From NCBI GenBank assembly GCA_964436465.1, contig CAYTCV010000006.1, positions 1 to 64,000 on the forward strand: a stretch of DNA of 64,000 bases, in the 5' to 3' direction. A program made the position numbers and the translations under genes. Under the pieces are notes generated by a model. The model saw nothing but the letters and a program-made list of their open reading frames with translations. It made no database searches and had not been told where the DNA came from. Positions 55,973-64,000 of the stretch are shown here, in pieces (the stretch's first letter is position 1; every line of letters begins with the position of its first letter). The DNA is from RBG-13-66-14 sp964436465 (GTDB lineage Bacteria; RBG-13-66-14).

Positions 55973-57888
55973 CCGAACGGCTGGCCAGCAACGATTTCCG
56001 GCGGGACGCCAAGCTGCTTTTGGCGCTCATTCTGGTCGCCCTGGCGGCGCGGGTGCTCTACGCCTTCGATTACTCCGACTCCCCCCTCTACCACTTCCCC
56101 ATCATCGACGCCGGCTACCACAGCTTCCTGGCGCGGCTGGGCGCCGAGGGCTCCGCGCTTCCAGGCGGTCCCTACTTCAAGCCGCCGCTCTACGTCTGGT
56201 TCCTGACCGACCTCTACTCCTCGGTGGGCGGAAAATCCCCGGACGCAGTCCTCATCTTCAACACGCTGCTGGGCCTGGGCGTCGTCGCGCTGACCTTCCT
56301 GTGGGGGAGGAAGCTCTTCGGCAAATGGCCCGCCTTCGCCGCCGCACTCTTCGTCGCCCTCTACGACCTCGGCCCCTTCTTCGAGGAGCAGGCCCTCTCG
56401 GTCACCCTGGAAACCCTGACGTACCTGGTCTCCCTGGCGCTGTTCGTCAACGCCTGGGAGGCGGGAATAGACTGGAGGACGCGGAAGGTCAGGCTCATCT
56501 GGGCCGGAATCGCCCTGGGATTCGGCGCGCTGGCCCGGCCCAACCTGCTGCTATTCCTGCCGGTGGCGGCGGCGTTGGGCCTGTTTTACGGCCTGCGCGA
56601 CGAAAGTTACGGTTGGAAGCGGGCTCTGGCCGCCGCGCTCATCCCCCTGGGACTGGCGCTGGCGGTCATCCTCCCGGCCACCCTCCACAACCTCTTCGCG
56701 TCGGGCAGGCTCGTTCTGGTGAGCGCCAACGGCGGGGTGAACTTCTACATCGGCAACGGCCCGGAGGCGGACGGCTTTTCGTCCGTGCCGCCGGGGATGG
56801 CCTGGCGTCGGCTCGCGGGCGATTCGGACCTCGGCGGCGCCGGGGGGCTGGCCGACGGGGGCTACTGGTATACCCGGGGTCTCGACGCCGTTTTCCGGTC
56901 CCCCGGACGGGCGGTCGGCCTCTTCTTCAAGAAACTTTTAGGGTTCTTCAACGCGGCGGATATCTCCAACAACGTGAACATCGGCTGGGCGCGGGGCCAG
57001 AGTCTGTGGCTCCGGTTCAACCCGCTGCGCTGGTGGCTGGCGGCGCCGTTCGGCCTGGCGGGGCTCGTGACGGCAATGGGGCGCGACCGCGGGCGGCTGC
57101 TGGCGAATCCCAAGGCGGGGCGCGGCCTCACGATAATCGTCGCCTTCAGCGTCACCTATGTCGTCGGTGTGGTAGCCTTCTTCGTCACCAGCCGGTATCG
57201 GATGCCGCTCCTGCCGGTCATGGCGCTTCTCGGCGCCGGGTTCGTCGCCTACATCGTCCGCATGGTCCGGGATAAAAAGGCCCGGCTGAGCTTTCTGCCC
57301 TGGGTTCTGCTCCTGGTCTGCCTGGGGCTGACCCTGGCGCCCGTGGTGCCGGCGGACGACGGCTTTTCGGGAAATTTCTACGCCGGGTTGGCCCTCGAGA
57401 AGCGGGGGCTTTCCACCGAGGCGCTCGTCGAGTACAATCGGGCCCTGGAAATCCGCCCCGACGACGCCGAGACCTACGAGCGCCGGGGCACGGTGCGGGG
57501 TAGTCTGGGCGACTTCGCGGGGCAGTTCGAAGATTACCGGCGCGCGGTGGAGCTGGCCCCGGACTACCCTGACGCCCTCTACAACCTGGCGGCGCTGCGA
57601 CAGCGGTCCGGAGCCCCCCCGTCGGAGTATACGGCGCTCTACGCGCGGGCCGTCGAGGCCGACCCCGACTTCATCCCCGCGCGGATGGCCCTCGGGATGA
57701 CGCTCAAGGCGCTGGGGCGGTACGACGAGGCGGCCGGTCAGTTCGAGAAGGCGGTGAACCGCCGGCCCCGCTTCAGTGCCGCCCACCGCTTCCTCGGCGA
57801 GGTGTACGAGGCGCAGGGGCGGCTGCCGGAAGCTGCGCGGGAGTTCTTCCTGGCCGATTATTTCGGCGGCGAAATCTGGAGTTTTTAA
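55969..57888 (+). CDS. PMT/ArnT-type glycosyltransferase with C-terminal TPR region
   Basis: 639 residues from the ATG at 55969, which overlaps the transporter's stop. The N-terminal two thirds have about ten transmembrane helices and the GT39/GT83 pattern: FPIIDAGYHSFLARLGAEG (acidic first loop), YFKPPLYVWFLTDLYSSVGG, FGALARPNLLLFLPVAAALG and LVLVSANGGVNFYIGNGPEA. After residue 455 come three or four TPR units (ALEKRGLSTEALVEYNRALE; LGMTLKALGRYDEAAGQFEK). The fused TPR suggests a protein partner. A related protein without visible TPR part is encoded at 62740 onward. The sugar donor is probably polyprenyl-linked (family knowledge). Confidence 0.82.
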   Translation: MTERLASNDFRRDAKLLLALILVALAARVLYAFDYSDSPLYHFPIIDAGYHSFLARLGAEGSALPGGPYFKPPLYVWFLTDLYSSVGGKSPDAVLIFNTLLGLGVVALTFLWGRKLFGKWPAFAAALFVALYDLGPFFEEQALSVTLETLTYLVSLALFVNAWEAGIDWRTRKVRLIWAGIALGFGALARPNLLLFLPVAAALGLFYGLRDESYGWKRALAAALIPLGLALAVILPATLHNLFASGRLVLVSANGGVNFYIGNGPEADGFSSVPPGMAWRRLAGDSDLGGAGGLADGGYWYTRGLDAVFRSPGRAVGLFFKKLLGFFNAADISNNVNIGWARGQSLWLRFNPLRWWLAAPFGLAGLVTAMGRDRGRLLANPKAGRGLTIIVAFSVTYVVGVVAFFVTSRYRMPLLPVMALLGAGFVAYIVRMVRDKKARLSFLPWVLLLVCLGLTLAPVVPADDGFSGNFYAGLALEKRGLSTEALVEYNRALEIRPDDAETYERRGTVRGSLGDFAGQFEDYRRAVELAPDYPDALYNLAALRQRSGAPPSEYTALYARAVEADPDFIPARMALGMTLKALGRYDEAAGQFEKAVNRRPRFSAAHRFLGEVYEAQGRLPEAAREFFLADYFGGEIWSF

Positions 57889-57889
57889 A

Positions 57890-58552
57890 ATGCTCGAGAC
57901 CTGGCAGAAGAAAGCGGTTTTCCGGCGCGCGTTCCTGGGCGCGTCGCGGCTGACACTCCTGGTCGTCCTGTTGGGGGCGGCGCTCATCTGCAACCTCGTC
58001 CTCGCCTGGTTCTGGCCTTCCGTCGGCCTCCTCGCCGTCGCCGTGCTCGGCTATATCGTCTGGTCCGCCACGGTCACCGGGCGCCCGGTCCACATCGCGC
58101 GCTCCATCCTGCGCGAGTTGTCCGGTTTCAGCGGCCTGTCGCACAAGTTCAAATCCCGCCTGGCCGCCATCGAGCGGGTGTTCGCCAACTTCTGGGACAA
58201 GACGGACGCCCTGGACGAGGACGTCATCGGAGAAACCCGGCGGGAGGCGCTGCGGGCCCTCATTGCTCTGTCTTCACGGCTGCGGGCCGTGGGGCTCGCC
58301 GATAGGGTCAACCGCGACGCCCGGCGCATGGGGAAGTCGAGCGACCGGGCCGAGGAGATGGTCGCCGGCGCCGTGGACGAGGTGGACCAGTTCGTAGAGA
58401 TGCTGAACCAGACCGCCGTCACCGCCGCCGAGGTCCTGCTCGCCGGCCGCGAGGAGGCGACGGACCGAATGAAACGGGCGGCCGAGGAGCTGGCCCTGTG
58501 GCAGAAATCACTCGCCGAGGCCCAGGCCGAGCTCGACGAGTCGGGATTTTAG
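57890..58552 (+). CDS. Membrane protein with two TM helices and a coiled-coil domain
   Basis: 220 residues from the ATG at 57890, one base after the preceding stop. Two hydrophobic segments at about 18-36 and 38-58 (LTLLVVLLGAALICNLVLAW; LLAVAVLGYIVWSATV) precede a charged helical domain (IERVFANFWDKTDALDEDVI; LIALSSRLRAVGLADRVNRD; MKRAAEELALWQKSLAEAQA). The layout and the terminal LxxWxxxLxxAQxELD pattern resemble the paired proteins at 34802-36374. They may belong to one lineage-specific family. No known domain is recognised. It lies between a glycosyltransferase and fabG. Confidence 0.65.
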   Translation: MLETWQKKAVFRRAFLGASRLTLLVVLLGAALICNLVLAWFWPSVGLLAVAVLGYIVWSATVTGRPVHIARSILRELSGFSGLSHKFKSRLAAIERVFANFWDKTDALDEDVIGETRREALRALIALSSRLRAVGLADRVNRDARRMGKSSDRAEEMVAGAVDEVDQFVEMLNQTAVTAAEVLLAGREEATDRMKRAAEELALWQKSLAEAQAELDESGF

Positions 58553-58575
58553 CCGGCCAGTCGTCAGGAGGAATC

Positions 58576-59310
58576 ATGAACGCAAGAGGCGCGGCCATCG
58601 TGACCGGAGGGGCGAGGGGAATCGGGGCCGCCGTGGCCCGGGCGCTGGCGCGGGAGTTCCCCGTCGCCGTGTGGGACCTGGACGCCCCGGGGGCCGAGGG
58701 TACCGCCGGGGAAATCACCGTCGGAGGCGGTAAGGCGAAGGCCTGGGGCGTGGATATTAGCGACTTCGACGCCGTCCAGGCCGCGGCCGAGGAGGTTACG
58801 AAGGCCTTCGGCGCCGTCGAGGTTTTGGTAAACAACGCCGGCGTAACCCGCGACGGCCTGTTCATGCGCATGCGGCCCGAGGACTGGGACCTGGTGTTGA
58901 AGGTTAATCTCACCGGGGCGTTCAACTGCTGCAAGGCGGTGACACGCCCGATGCAGAAGGCGCGCAAGGGCCGCATAGTAAACGTCACGAGCGTGGTCGG
59001 CCTCACCGGCAACGTGGGGCAGGCCAACTACGCCGCCAGCAAGTCGGGGCTCCTGGGGCTGACCAAGAGTCTGGCCAAGGAGCTGGGCGGGCGCGGGGTC
59101 ACCGTCAACGCCGTGGCGCCGGGGTTCATCGAGACCGAGATGACCGCCGGCCTGCCCGAAGAAGTGAAAAAGGCGTTCCTGGCCGCCGTTCCCCTGGGCC
59201 GGGCCGGGACGCCCGAGGACGTGGCCGGGGTCATCGCATTCCTCTGCTCCCCCGCGGCGGATTACATCACCGGCCAGGTCATCAACATCGACGGCGGGAT
59301 GGTCATGTAG
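58576..59310 (+). CDS. fabG: 3-oxoacyl-ACP reductase-type short-chain dehydrogenase
   Basis: 244 residues. Classical SDR with AIVTGGARGIGAAVARALAR (NAD(P)H loop), VLVNNAGVTRDGLFMRMRPE, GRIVNVTSVVGLTGNVGQAN (catalytic Ser) and YAASKSGLLGLTKSLAKE (Tyr and Lys), PGFIETEMTAGLPEEVKKAF and a C-terminal GQVINIDGGMVM. This is close to FabG of fatty-acid synthesis, although many SDRs share the pattern and no other fab genes adjoin. The ATG follows AGGAGGA. Repeat DNA lies downstream. Confidence 0.88.
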   Translation: MNARGAAIVTGGARGIGAAVARALAREFPVAVWDLDAPGAEGTAGEITVGGGKAKAWGVDISDFDAVQAAAEEVTKAFGAVEVLVNNAGVTRDGLFMRMRPEDWDLVLKVNLTGAFNCCKAVTRPMQKARKGRIVNVTSVVGLTGNVGQANYAASKSGLLGLTKSLAKELGGRGVTVNAVAPGFIETEMTAGLPEEVKKAFLAAVPLGRAGTPEDVAGVIAFLCSPAADYITGQVINIDGGMVM

Positions 59311-59342
59311 GGCGGTTGCACCGGCGTGAAGACGGCTGCATG

Positions 59343-59575
59343 TCCCCTCTCCCTTCCAGGGAGAGGGTTAGGGTGAGGGTCGGGGTGTAGAATGCAAGAG
59401 GCGGCGGGGATAGGAATCCCCGCCCTACATTTAGAATCGCACGACAACCTCGTAGGGGCGGCCCTCTGTGGCCGCCCGCGGGCGGGTCAGGAGACACGCC
59501 CCTACGTCATCGCAGAGAATGAAGCGGCGGGGATAGGTATCTGCGACCGAAGGTAATCCCCGCCCTACATTTGGC
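59343..59575. repeat. Repeat patch downstream of fabG
   Basis: CCCCTCTCCC...GGGAGAGGG element (59343-59381), then GGCGGGGATAGGAATCCCCG with CCCTACATTTA (59403-59432), a CGTAGGGGCGG module ending CCCCTACGTCATCGCA (59450-59513), and a second GGCGGGGATAGG...AATCCCCG unit (59524-59575). The gap 59311-59614 has no gene. Confidence 0.75.
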
Positions 59576-59614
59576 GTGAATCGCGTATAAACCTCGTAGG
59601 GGTACGCCCATATG

Positions 59615-60202
59615 TCAAATACCGAAGGGGAACTCCCCCAGCGCCGTGTACCGCGCCCCGCCGGGGCCCAGCTCGCTCAAAAAGAGAGTGATGCCCCGGC
59701 AGCGCCAGACGCCGAAACTCTCCCCCCCAAAGCGCCCCAGAAGCTCCATCGCGTCCCGGGGCCGTTGTTCCTTGCGGACACGGGCCAGCGTGGCGTGGGG
59801 CGTAAAGAGTCGCCTCTCCTTTTGAAATCCCAGCTTGGCCGCGGCATCCTCTATTACCAGCGCCAGTCTCCGCAGCTCGACCGTCCCCCGGTCCAGCCCG
59901 GCGTAGAGGACTCGCGGCGGTCTCGGCGTCCGGCGGTCCCCCTCCGCCGGGGGGCGCAGCGGCGGCAGCGTCCCCAGACCGGTCAGTCCTAGCTCGAAGG
60001 GGGTGAGCGGACGGCAGACCGCTGCCAGTTCTTCTTTTATCCGCGGAACCCGCCCCTCGTCCGTCTCCCCCAGAAATTTCAGCGTCAGGTGGACGTTCCC
60101 CGCCGCCACCCAGCGCCAGGCGGGGTCGCGCGAGGCGCCCCGCACGGAGGCCAGTTTCTCCTGCACCTCGGGGGGAATCTCCGCCGCCACGAAAAGGCGC
60201 AC
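59615..60202 (-). CDS. thpR: RNA 2',3'-cyclic phosphodiesterase
   Basis: 195 residues. Two HxT motifs define the 2H fold: HLTLKFLGETDEGRV and FTPHATLARVRKEQ. MRLFVAAEIPPEVQEKL at the start and FGVWRCRGITLFLSELGPGG near the end are typical of LigT/ThpR. The enzyme opens 2',3'-cyclic phosphates on RNA ends. The start is the GTG at 60202. It is transcribed alone, divergent from the transferase gene at 60317. Confidence 0.92.
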   Translation of the reverse strand: MRLFVAAEIPPEVQEKLASVRGASRDPAWRWVAAGNVHLTLKFLGETDEGRVPRIKEELAAVCRPLTPFELGLTGLGTLPPLRPPAEGDRRTPRPPRVLYAGLDRGTVELRRLALVIEDAAAKLGFQKERRLFTPHATLARVRKEQRPRDAMELLGRFGGESFGVWRCRGITLFLSELGPGGARYTALGEFPFGI

Positions 60203-60316
60203 TGCTACAATCCTCCACGGTTTACCGACCGGGAAAGCCTAGCATCCCGACGGCCCGGGGTCAATCGGGCGCGGGCCCGCGCCTTAATGCTATACTTGGA
60301 GTCGAAAGGCGGGGAC

Positions 60317-61231
60317 ATGGCCGATTTCGAAGTCCGGCTCTTAAAAGGCGATGGACCGACAATCACGGGCCTCGGCGCGTTTTATCTCACCGACTACCTG
60401 AACGCCGTCCGAGAGACTTTCGGTAACGCCGTCGAGCTGTACGAAGTTACCTCCGGCGGGGAAACGCGGGCCCTCTTCCCCCTCCTGCGGGAGGGCAACC
60501 TCGGTGTCCTGCCGCTCCTGGGCCAGTACTGGGGCATCTGGGACATGCCCCTGACGGACCCGGCGCCGGGCAGGGCCGAGTCGGTCTGGGAGAAAACGGT
60601 TTGCGCGGTGGACGAGTACCTGCGCGAACTGGGCCTCGCCGAGGCCGCCTTCATCCACCCGCCCCATGTCACCGACGCGCGGCCCTTCCTGCGCCTGGGC
60701 TGGGAGGTCGTTCCCCGCTACACGTACCTCGTACCCGCCGTGGGTGAGGAGGCGTGGGATTCAGCCACGCGCCGCCAGTTGAAGAAGTTCCGCGAGTCGG
60801 GCGTCGAGGTCCGCGTCGCCCGCTCGTGGGAGAGGCTTTACCGCCTGCACCGGGAGGGCATGGACCGCCAGCGCCTGCCCCACGCGCCGGAGGCTCTGGT
60901 CAAGGGATTGGCGTCGCGGGGGACGATTTACGAGACGGACACGGCGGCCGTTCTTTTCGGGAAAGACGAAACCTCCGGGTACTACGCCCTCGCGGCCAGC
61001 GACCCGGCGGGGCACGGCGACGGCTCCCCCACCGCCCTCGTCGCCCGGGTCCTGGAGGAGTTGGGCAAAGACGGCCTGAGCCTGGACTTCGTGGGCGCCA
61101 ACACGGAAAAGCTCTGCCGCTTCAAGCGGGGCTTCGGCGGACGGTTAGTACCATACTTCCAGACCCGGGCCGTCTTCGCCAAGAGCCGCAAGTTCCTCAA
61201 GGGGATGCGGAGGGCGCTGCGGGGTGACTAG
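60317..61231 (+). CDS. FemAB/GNAT-like acyltransferase
   Basis: 304 residues from the ATG at 60317; a longer frame upstream crosses the divergent gene and is rejected. The N-terminal half (LPLLREGNLGVLPLLGQYWG; FIHPPHVTDARPFLRLGWEV; PRYTYLVP) and the C-terminal half (RRQLKKFRESGVEVRVARSW; YRLHREGMDRQRLPHAPEAL; FVGANTEKLCRFKRGFGGRL) form the double-GNAT layout of FemAB-like proteins. This resembles those found near polysaccharide genes. The substrate is unknown. The stop overlaps the next gene by eight bases. A TATACT sits 20 bases upstream of the start, without a clear -35. Confidence 0.75.
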   Translation: MADFEVRLLKGDGPTITGLGAFYLTDYLNAVRETFGNAVELYEVTSGGETRALFPLLREGNLGVLPLLGQYWGIWDMPLTDPAPGRAESVWEKTVCAVDEYLRELGLAEAAFIHPPHVTDARPFLRLGWEVVPRYTYLVPAVGEEAWDSATRRQLKKFRESGVEVRVARSWERLYRLHREGMDRQRLPHAPEALVKGLASRGTIYETDTAAVLFGKDETSGYYALAASDPAGHGDGSPTALVARVLEELGKDGLSLDFVGANTEKLCRFKRGFGGRLVPYFQTRAVFAKSRKFLKGMRRALRGD

Positions 61232-62762
61232 GCTCCTGTTCAGTGATGAAGTGGAGTTGGGACGCCGACGAAGGCTGGGGTATGCTTTTGGCGAAATCCT
61301 GCGCCTGGGCGGCGTTCTCGTTCCGAATGACGCGGCGATGGTCGGCTACGGGACGGAGGGGGACGTCGCCATCCGCCCCGCGACCGCGGACGAGCCGACG
61401 GCCGTGCGCCTTGAAATCCGGGGCAATCCGTCGAATCCTTTCGGGTGGCCCGCCGAGCTTTACGCCCTCTTCGCCGACGCCGAGGCCCGGCTCCCGGGCA
61501 AACCGCTCTACGCGGACGATTCCGGCCGGGCGCTCATCACCCTCGACGGGGACCGCGTCCGACTCGCGGCGGACCCCCTGGAAACGGCGTGGCGCCTTCT
61601 GGGCCAGGAGGAGGAGCGGCGTTACCCCGAGCGGCGCGACGAGCACGGCCGCCTCTCGCAGGGCACGAGCGCCCTGCCGCCGGAAATTTTCGCGAGGCCG
61701 TGGCTGGAGGCGTGGGGCCGTTTCTTCGCCGGTGCACTCGCTTTTAAAAACACCGTCGTCCGGTACGGCCGCCACCCCGGCGGGGCGGACTGGTCGGTAG
61801 TCCTGACCCATGACGTGGATTCGCTCTCCGAGCGGAGCTTCTGGCGGGCCATGCGTCTCATCGCCGGCGGCGTGCTCAAGCTCTCGAAAGCGCATTTCCG
61901 GGCCGCGGGGCGGATGTTCCGTCTGCTGGGCGCACCCGACCGGCACCGCCGCCTGGAGAAGTGCGTCGCGGCCGACGCGCCGGACCGGGGGACCTACCTC
62001 TTCCACGCCGGGCGCCGCGGGCGCTTGGACCCGGAGTACAGCTTCAACGGGCTCCGGCGCGAGCTGGCTTTTTTGAGAAAATCCGGCCAGGAAATCGGCG
62101 TCCACTACGGCTACGAAACCGCCGGCGATTTTGGAAGCCTCGGCGCGGAACTGGCCGCCTTCGAGCGAGCTACCGGCTTCCCCCCCACGGGCGGTCGGGC
62201 GCACTACCTCCACCTGCGCGGCCCCGAGGACCTCGGTCTCATCGCGCGGACCTGTCTGGCCTACGATTCCAGTCTCGGCTTCCCCGACGGCCCCGGCTAC
62301 CGCGTCGGCGCCGGCGGCCCGTACCGGGTCTTAGATGATGTAACCGGTGAACTATCAAACCTGTATGAAATTCCGCTCATCGTGATGGACGGCGCACTCT
62401 TCAGAAAATACGGCGAGGGTCCCGTAAACGTGGAGGACGCCTGGGACCGCGTCCGTCAGTACCTCGACGCCGCGCGGGAGGCGGGCGCCGCCTGCTGCAT
62501 CCTCTGGCATCAGAGGGTCTTCGGCCCGGCCTACCCCGGCTGGGGCGATGTGTACGCCCGAATCCTGGCCTACGCCCGGGAGAACGGCGCCTGGTGCGGC
62601 CCGGCCGGGGAATTAACCGACCACGCACGAACCGCCGAACGGCTGTTCGCGGCGGGGAATCGTATCACCAACAACTCAAGTAAAATCATCAAATTATCCA
62701 TTTCGAGCCCACCCGGAAAAACCGTCGAGCTCCACCCCGGTGAAACACTCCCCGTCAGCTAG
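61224..62762 (+). CDS. Polysaccharide deacetylase-like protein
   Basis: 512 residues. An N-terminal DUF7033-like part (about 1-185) precedes a NodB-like deacetylase core: WSVVLTHDVDSLSERSFWRA (catalytic Asp and metal Asp), GQEIGVHYGYETAGDFGSLG (metal His), CLAYDSSLGFPDGPGYRVG and AACCILWHQRVFGPAYPGWG (late His). The metal triad reads D-D...H, with HYGYE where HxxxH is common, so metal binding may differ. The GTG at 61224 overlaps the previous gene. Together with the transferase before and glycosyltransferase after, it suggests surface polysaccharide maturation. Confidence 0.75.
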   Translation: MTRLLFSDEVELGRRRRLGYAFGEILRLGGVLVPNDAAMVGYGTEGDVAIRPATADEPTAVRLEIRGNPSNPFGWPAELYALFADAEARLPGKPLYADDSGRALITLDGDRVRLAADPLETAWRLLGQEEERRYPERRDEHGRLSQGTSALPPEIFARPWLEAWGRFFAGALAFKNTVVRYGRHPGGADWSVVLTHDVDSLSERSFWRAMRLIAGGVLKLSKAHFRAAGRMFRLLGAPDRHRRLEKCVAADAPDRGTYLFHAGRRGRLDPEYSFNGLRRELAFLRKSGQEIGVHYGYETAGDFGSLGAELAAFERATGFPPTGGRAHYLHLRGPEDLGLIARTCLAYDSSLGFPDGPGYRVGAGGPYRVLDDVTGELSNLYEIPLIVMDGALFRKYGEGPVNVEDAWDRVRQYLDAAREAGAACCILWHQRVFGPAYPGWGDVYARILAYARENGAWCGPAGELTDHARTAERLFAAGNRITNNSSKIIKLSISSPPGKTVELHPGETLPVS

Positions 62763-64000
62763 GCCGCCGGATTGGCGGCGCCCCTGGCGCGACGTCCGCT
62801 TCTGGGTCGTCGTCCTGCTCCTCATCGCCGCGGTCATCCGGCTGGTCCTGCTCCTCCAGCTCGCCGACAGCCCCTTCGGGGATTACCTCGGCATAGACGA
62901 GCGGTACTACCACACCCAGGCGCTGGAAATTGCCGCCGGCGAGGGGCCCGAGCTGCCGTTCTTTATGAGCCCGCTGTACCAGATGGCGCTGGGCGGCGTG
63001 TACGCCCTGGCCGGGGGAAGCTGGTGGACGGTGCGGGTGCTCCAGGCGCTCCTCGGCCTGGGGACGCTATTTCTCGTCTGGCTGACGGCCCGGCGGCTGA
63101 CGCGGCGGTGGTGGGCGCTGGGCATCCTCGGCGCGGCGGTGCTCTACTCCCAGTTCTTCTTCACCGAAACCCTCCTGTTGCCCACGACACTGACCACGTT
63201 CCTCGTGGTCCTGGGGACGTACCTCGCCGTGCGGTACGTCAAGCGCCCGGGCCCGTGGACCGCCGCGGGAATCGGGGGCGCCTTCGCCCTGGCCGCGCTG
63301 GCCCACGGCCTTTTAGCCATACCGGCGGTCGTCGTGGGACTCTACCTCTTCCTCCGGCGGCTGAAACGGGATAAACGGGCGGCGTTCAAGGAGCTGGGGC
63401 TGCTCGTCGCCGCGGCGGTCGTCGTCGTCGCCCCGGTGACCCTCGCCAACAGCCTGGCCGACGGGCATTTCGTGCCGCTCTCGACCAACGGCGGACTCAA
63501 CCTCTATCTGGGGAACCAGCCCGGCGCCGTGGGGCTGTATCGGCCGTACGCGGTGGCCACCTATAGCCTGGACTTCACCGCCCGTTGGCCGGCGGAGCGC
63601 GAGGCGGCCGAGAGGAGTATGCCGCCTCCCTCCGACTCGGAGGTTTCCGCCTACTGGACCCGCCGGTTCTTCGACGAGCTGGAGAAAAACCCCGGACGCA
63701 TCGCGGGACTGTTCGGGACGCGGGCGCTGCTCCTTTTAAACGGCTTCGAGTACCCCCAGGTGGAGAATTTCTACTTCGAGGGGGAGTTCGTCCCGCTGTT
63801 GAAGTGGCCCTGGCTGAGCCTGTACGTCCTGCTGCCCCTGGGCGCGGCGGGGCTCGTACTCGGACGGAGGCGAGGGGCGCGGGTCCTGGGCGTCATCGTC
63901 CTGGCCTACGCCGTCGCGCTGCTGCCGTTTTTCGTCACCGCGCGGTTCCGCTTCCCGGTGATTCCGCTGGTAATCATCGGCGCGGGCCTGTTCGTCGAGC
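62740..64000 (+). CDS. PMT/ArnT-type glycosyltransferase (3' end outside window)
   Basis: At least 420 residues from a GTG at 62740 that overlaps the previous gene by 23 bases; the frame is open to the window end. It has many transmembrane helices. The motif DYLGIDERYYHTQALEIAAG is the acidic first loop, followed by FFMSPLYQMALGGVYALAGG, FFTETLLLPTTLTTFLVVLG and LANSLADGHFVPLSTNGGLN with LYLGNQPGA. This last motif parallels SANGGVNFYIGNGPEA in the protein at 55969-57888, so they are paralogues. No strong ribosome site is seen. A TPR tail may follow beyond the window. Confidence 0.8.
   Translation, partial: MKHSPSARPPDWRRPWRDVRFWVVVLLLIAAVIRLVLLLQLADSPFGDYLGIDERYYHTQALEIAAGEGPELPFFMSPLYQMALGGVYALAGGSWWTVRVLQALLGLGTLFLVWLTARRLTRRWWALGILGAAVLYSQFFFTETLLLPTTLTTFLVVLGTYLAVRYVKRPGPWTAAGIGGAFALAALAHGLLAIPAVVVGLYLFLRRLKRDKRAAFKELGLLVAAAVVVVAPVTLANSLADGHFVPLSTNGGLNLYLGNQPGAVGLYRPYAVATYSLDFTARWPAEREAAERSMPPPSDSEVSAYWTRRFFDELEKNPGRIAGLFGTRALLLLNGFEYPQVENFYFEGEFVPLLKWPWLSLYVLLPLGAAGLVLGRRRGARVLGVIVLAYAVALLPFFVTARFRFPVIPLVIIGAGLFVE

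Overview
This is a 64 kb, high-GC, gene-dense bacterial chromosome window. It has no phage, plasmid, CRISPR or intact insertion-sequence genes. The gene set points to an anaerobic, fermentative, didermic bacterium from a poorly cultivated lineage. Supporting genes are a split acyl-CoA dehydratase activase set, butyrate kinase, formate-tetrahydrofolate ligase, many lipoproteins, CsgG-type and beta-barrel-type envelope proteins, and SLH domains. GTG and TTG starts are common. Intergenic gaps carry GC-rich mosaic repeats resembling those of candidate-phylum genomes such as Coatesbacteria. That taxonomic guess is inference only.

Layout. At 1-3876 (minus) are an HU/IHF protein and a three-gene 2-hydroxyacyl-CoA dehydratase activase set. 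At 3941-5242 is an AI-2E/PerM-type exporter. At 5527-11554 (minus) is a six-gene envelope operon: LPP20-like, TPR-SLH lipoprotein, FlgT/LPP20-like, CsgG-like, a divergent CsgG-like lipoprotein, and FecR. A tRNA-Gly(CCC) and a UbiA-type prenyltransferase follow. At 12931-16554 are a HEAT-repeat lipoprotein, DUF4159 and DUF1003 proteins and a small lipoprotein. At 16625-20949 are a broken DUF169 copy, a GT-C membrane protein, an intact DUF169, a heptosyltransferase and a PAP2 phosphatase. A truncated flavodoxin and a repeat patch come next.

At 21453-29199 are a cyclic-2,3-DPG-synthetase-like GTPase, a DUF3892 protein, a lipoprotein, and the conserved uppS-cdsA-dxr-rseP lipid and envelope block. 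At 29302-32236 (minus) are nitroreductase, two unknowns and a lone COG4586-type ABC ATPase. At 32365-38062 (minus) formate-THF ligase leads five genes of unknown function. These include two paralogous membrane proteins and three proteins that appear to share a repeated helical module. At 39098-42268 are YajC, butyrate kinase, a phosphosugar isomerase and a probable beta-barrel protein. At 42461-43361 is a tandem pair of small exported proteins with near-identical promoters. At 43422-52935 (minus) are a cysteine desulfurase-like enzyme and a long metG-led block. That block holds a KARI-like protein lacking two catalytic residues, two dolichol-kinase-like membrane proteins, a metallophosphoesterase, a CoA-binding protein and a membrane-anchored radical SAM/SPASM enzyme. 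From 53045 to the end are CinA, a NicO-type metal transporter, glycosyltransferases, FabG, 2',3'-cyclic phosphodiesterase, a FemAB-like transferase, a polysaccharide deacetylase and a partial glycosyltransferase.

The least explained parts are the CsgG/FlgT-like envelope operon, the five-gene cassette behind formate-THF ligase, and the altered KARI homologue. No function was assigned beyond what family motifs support.
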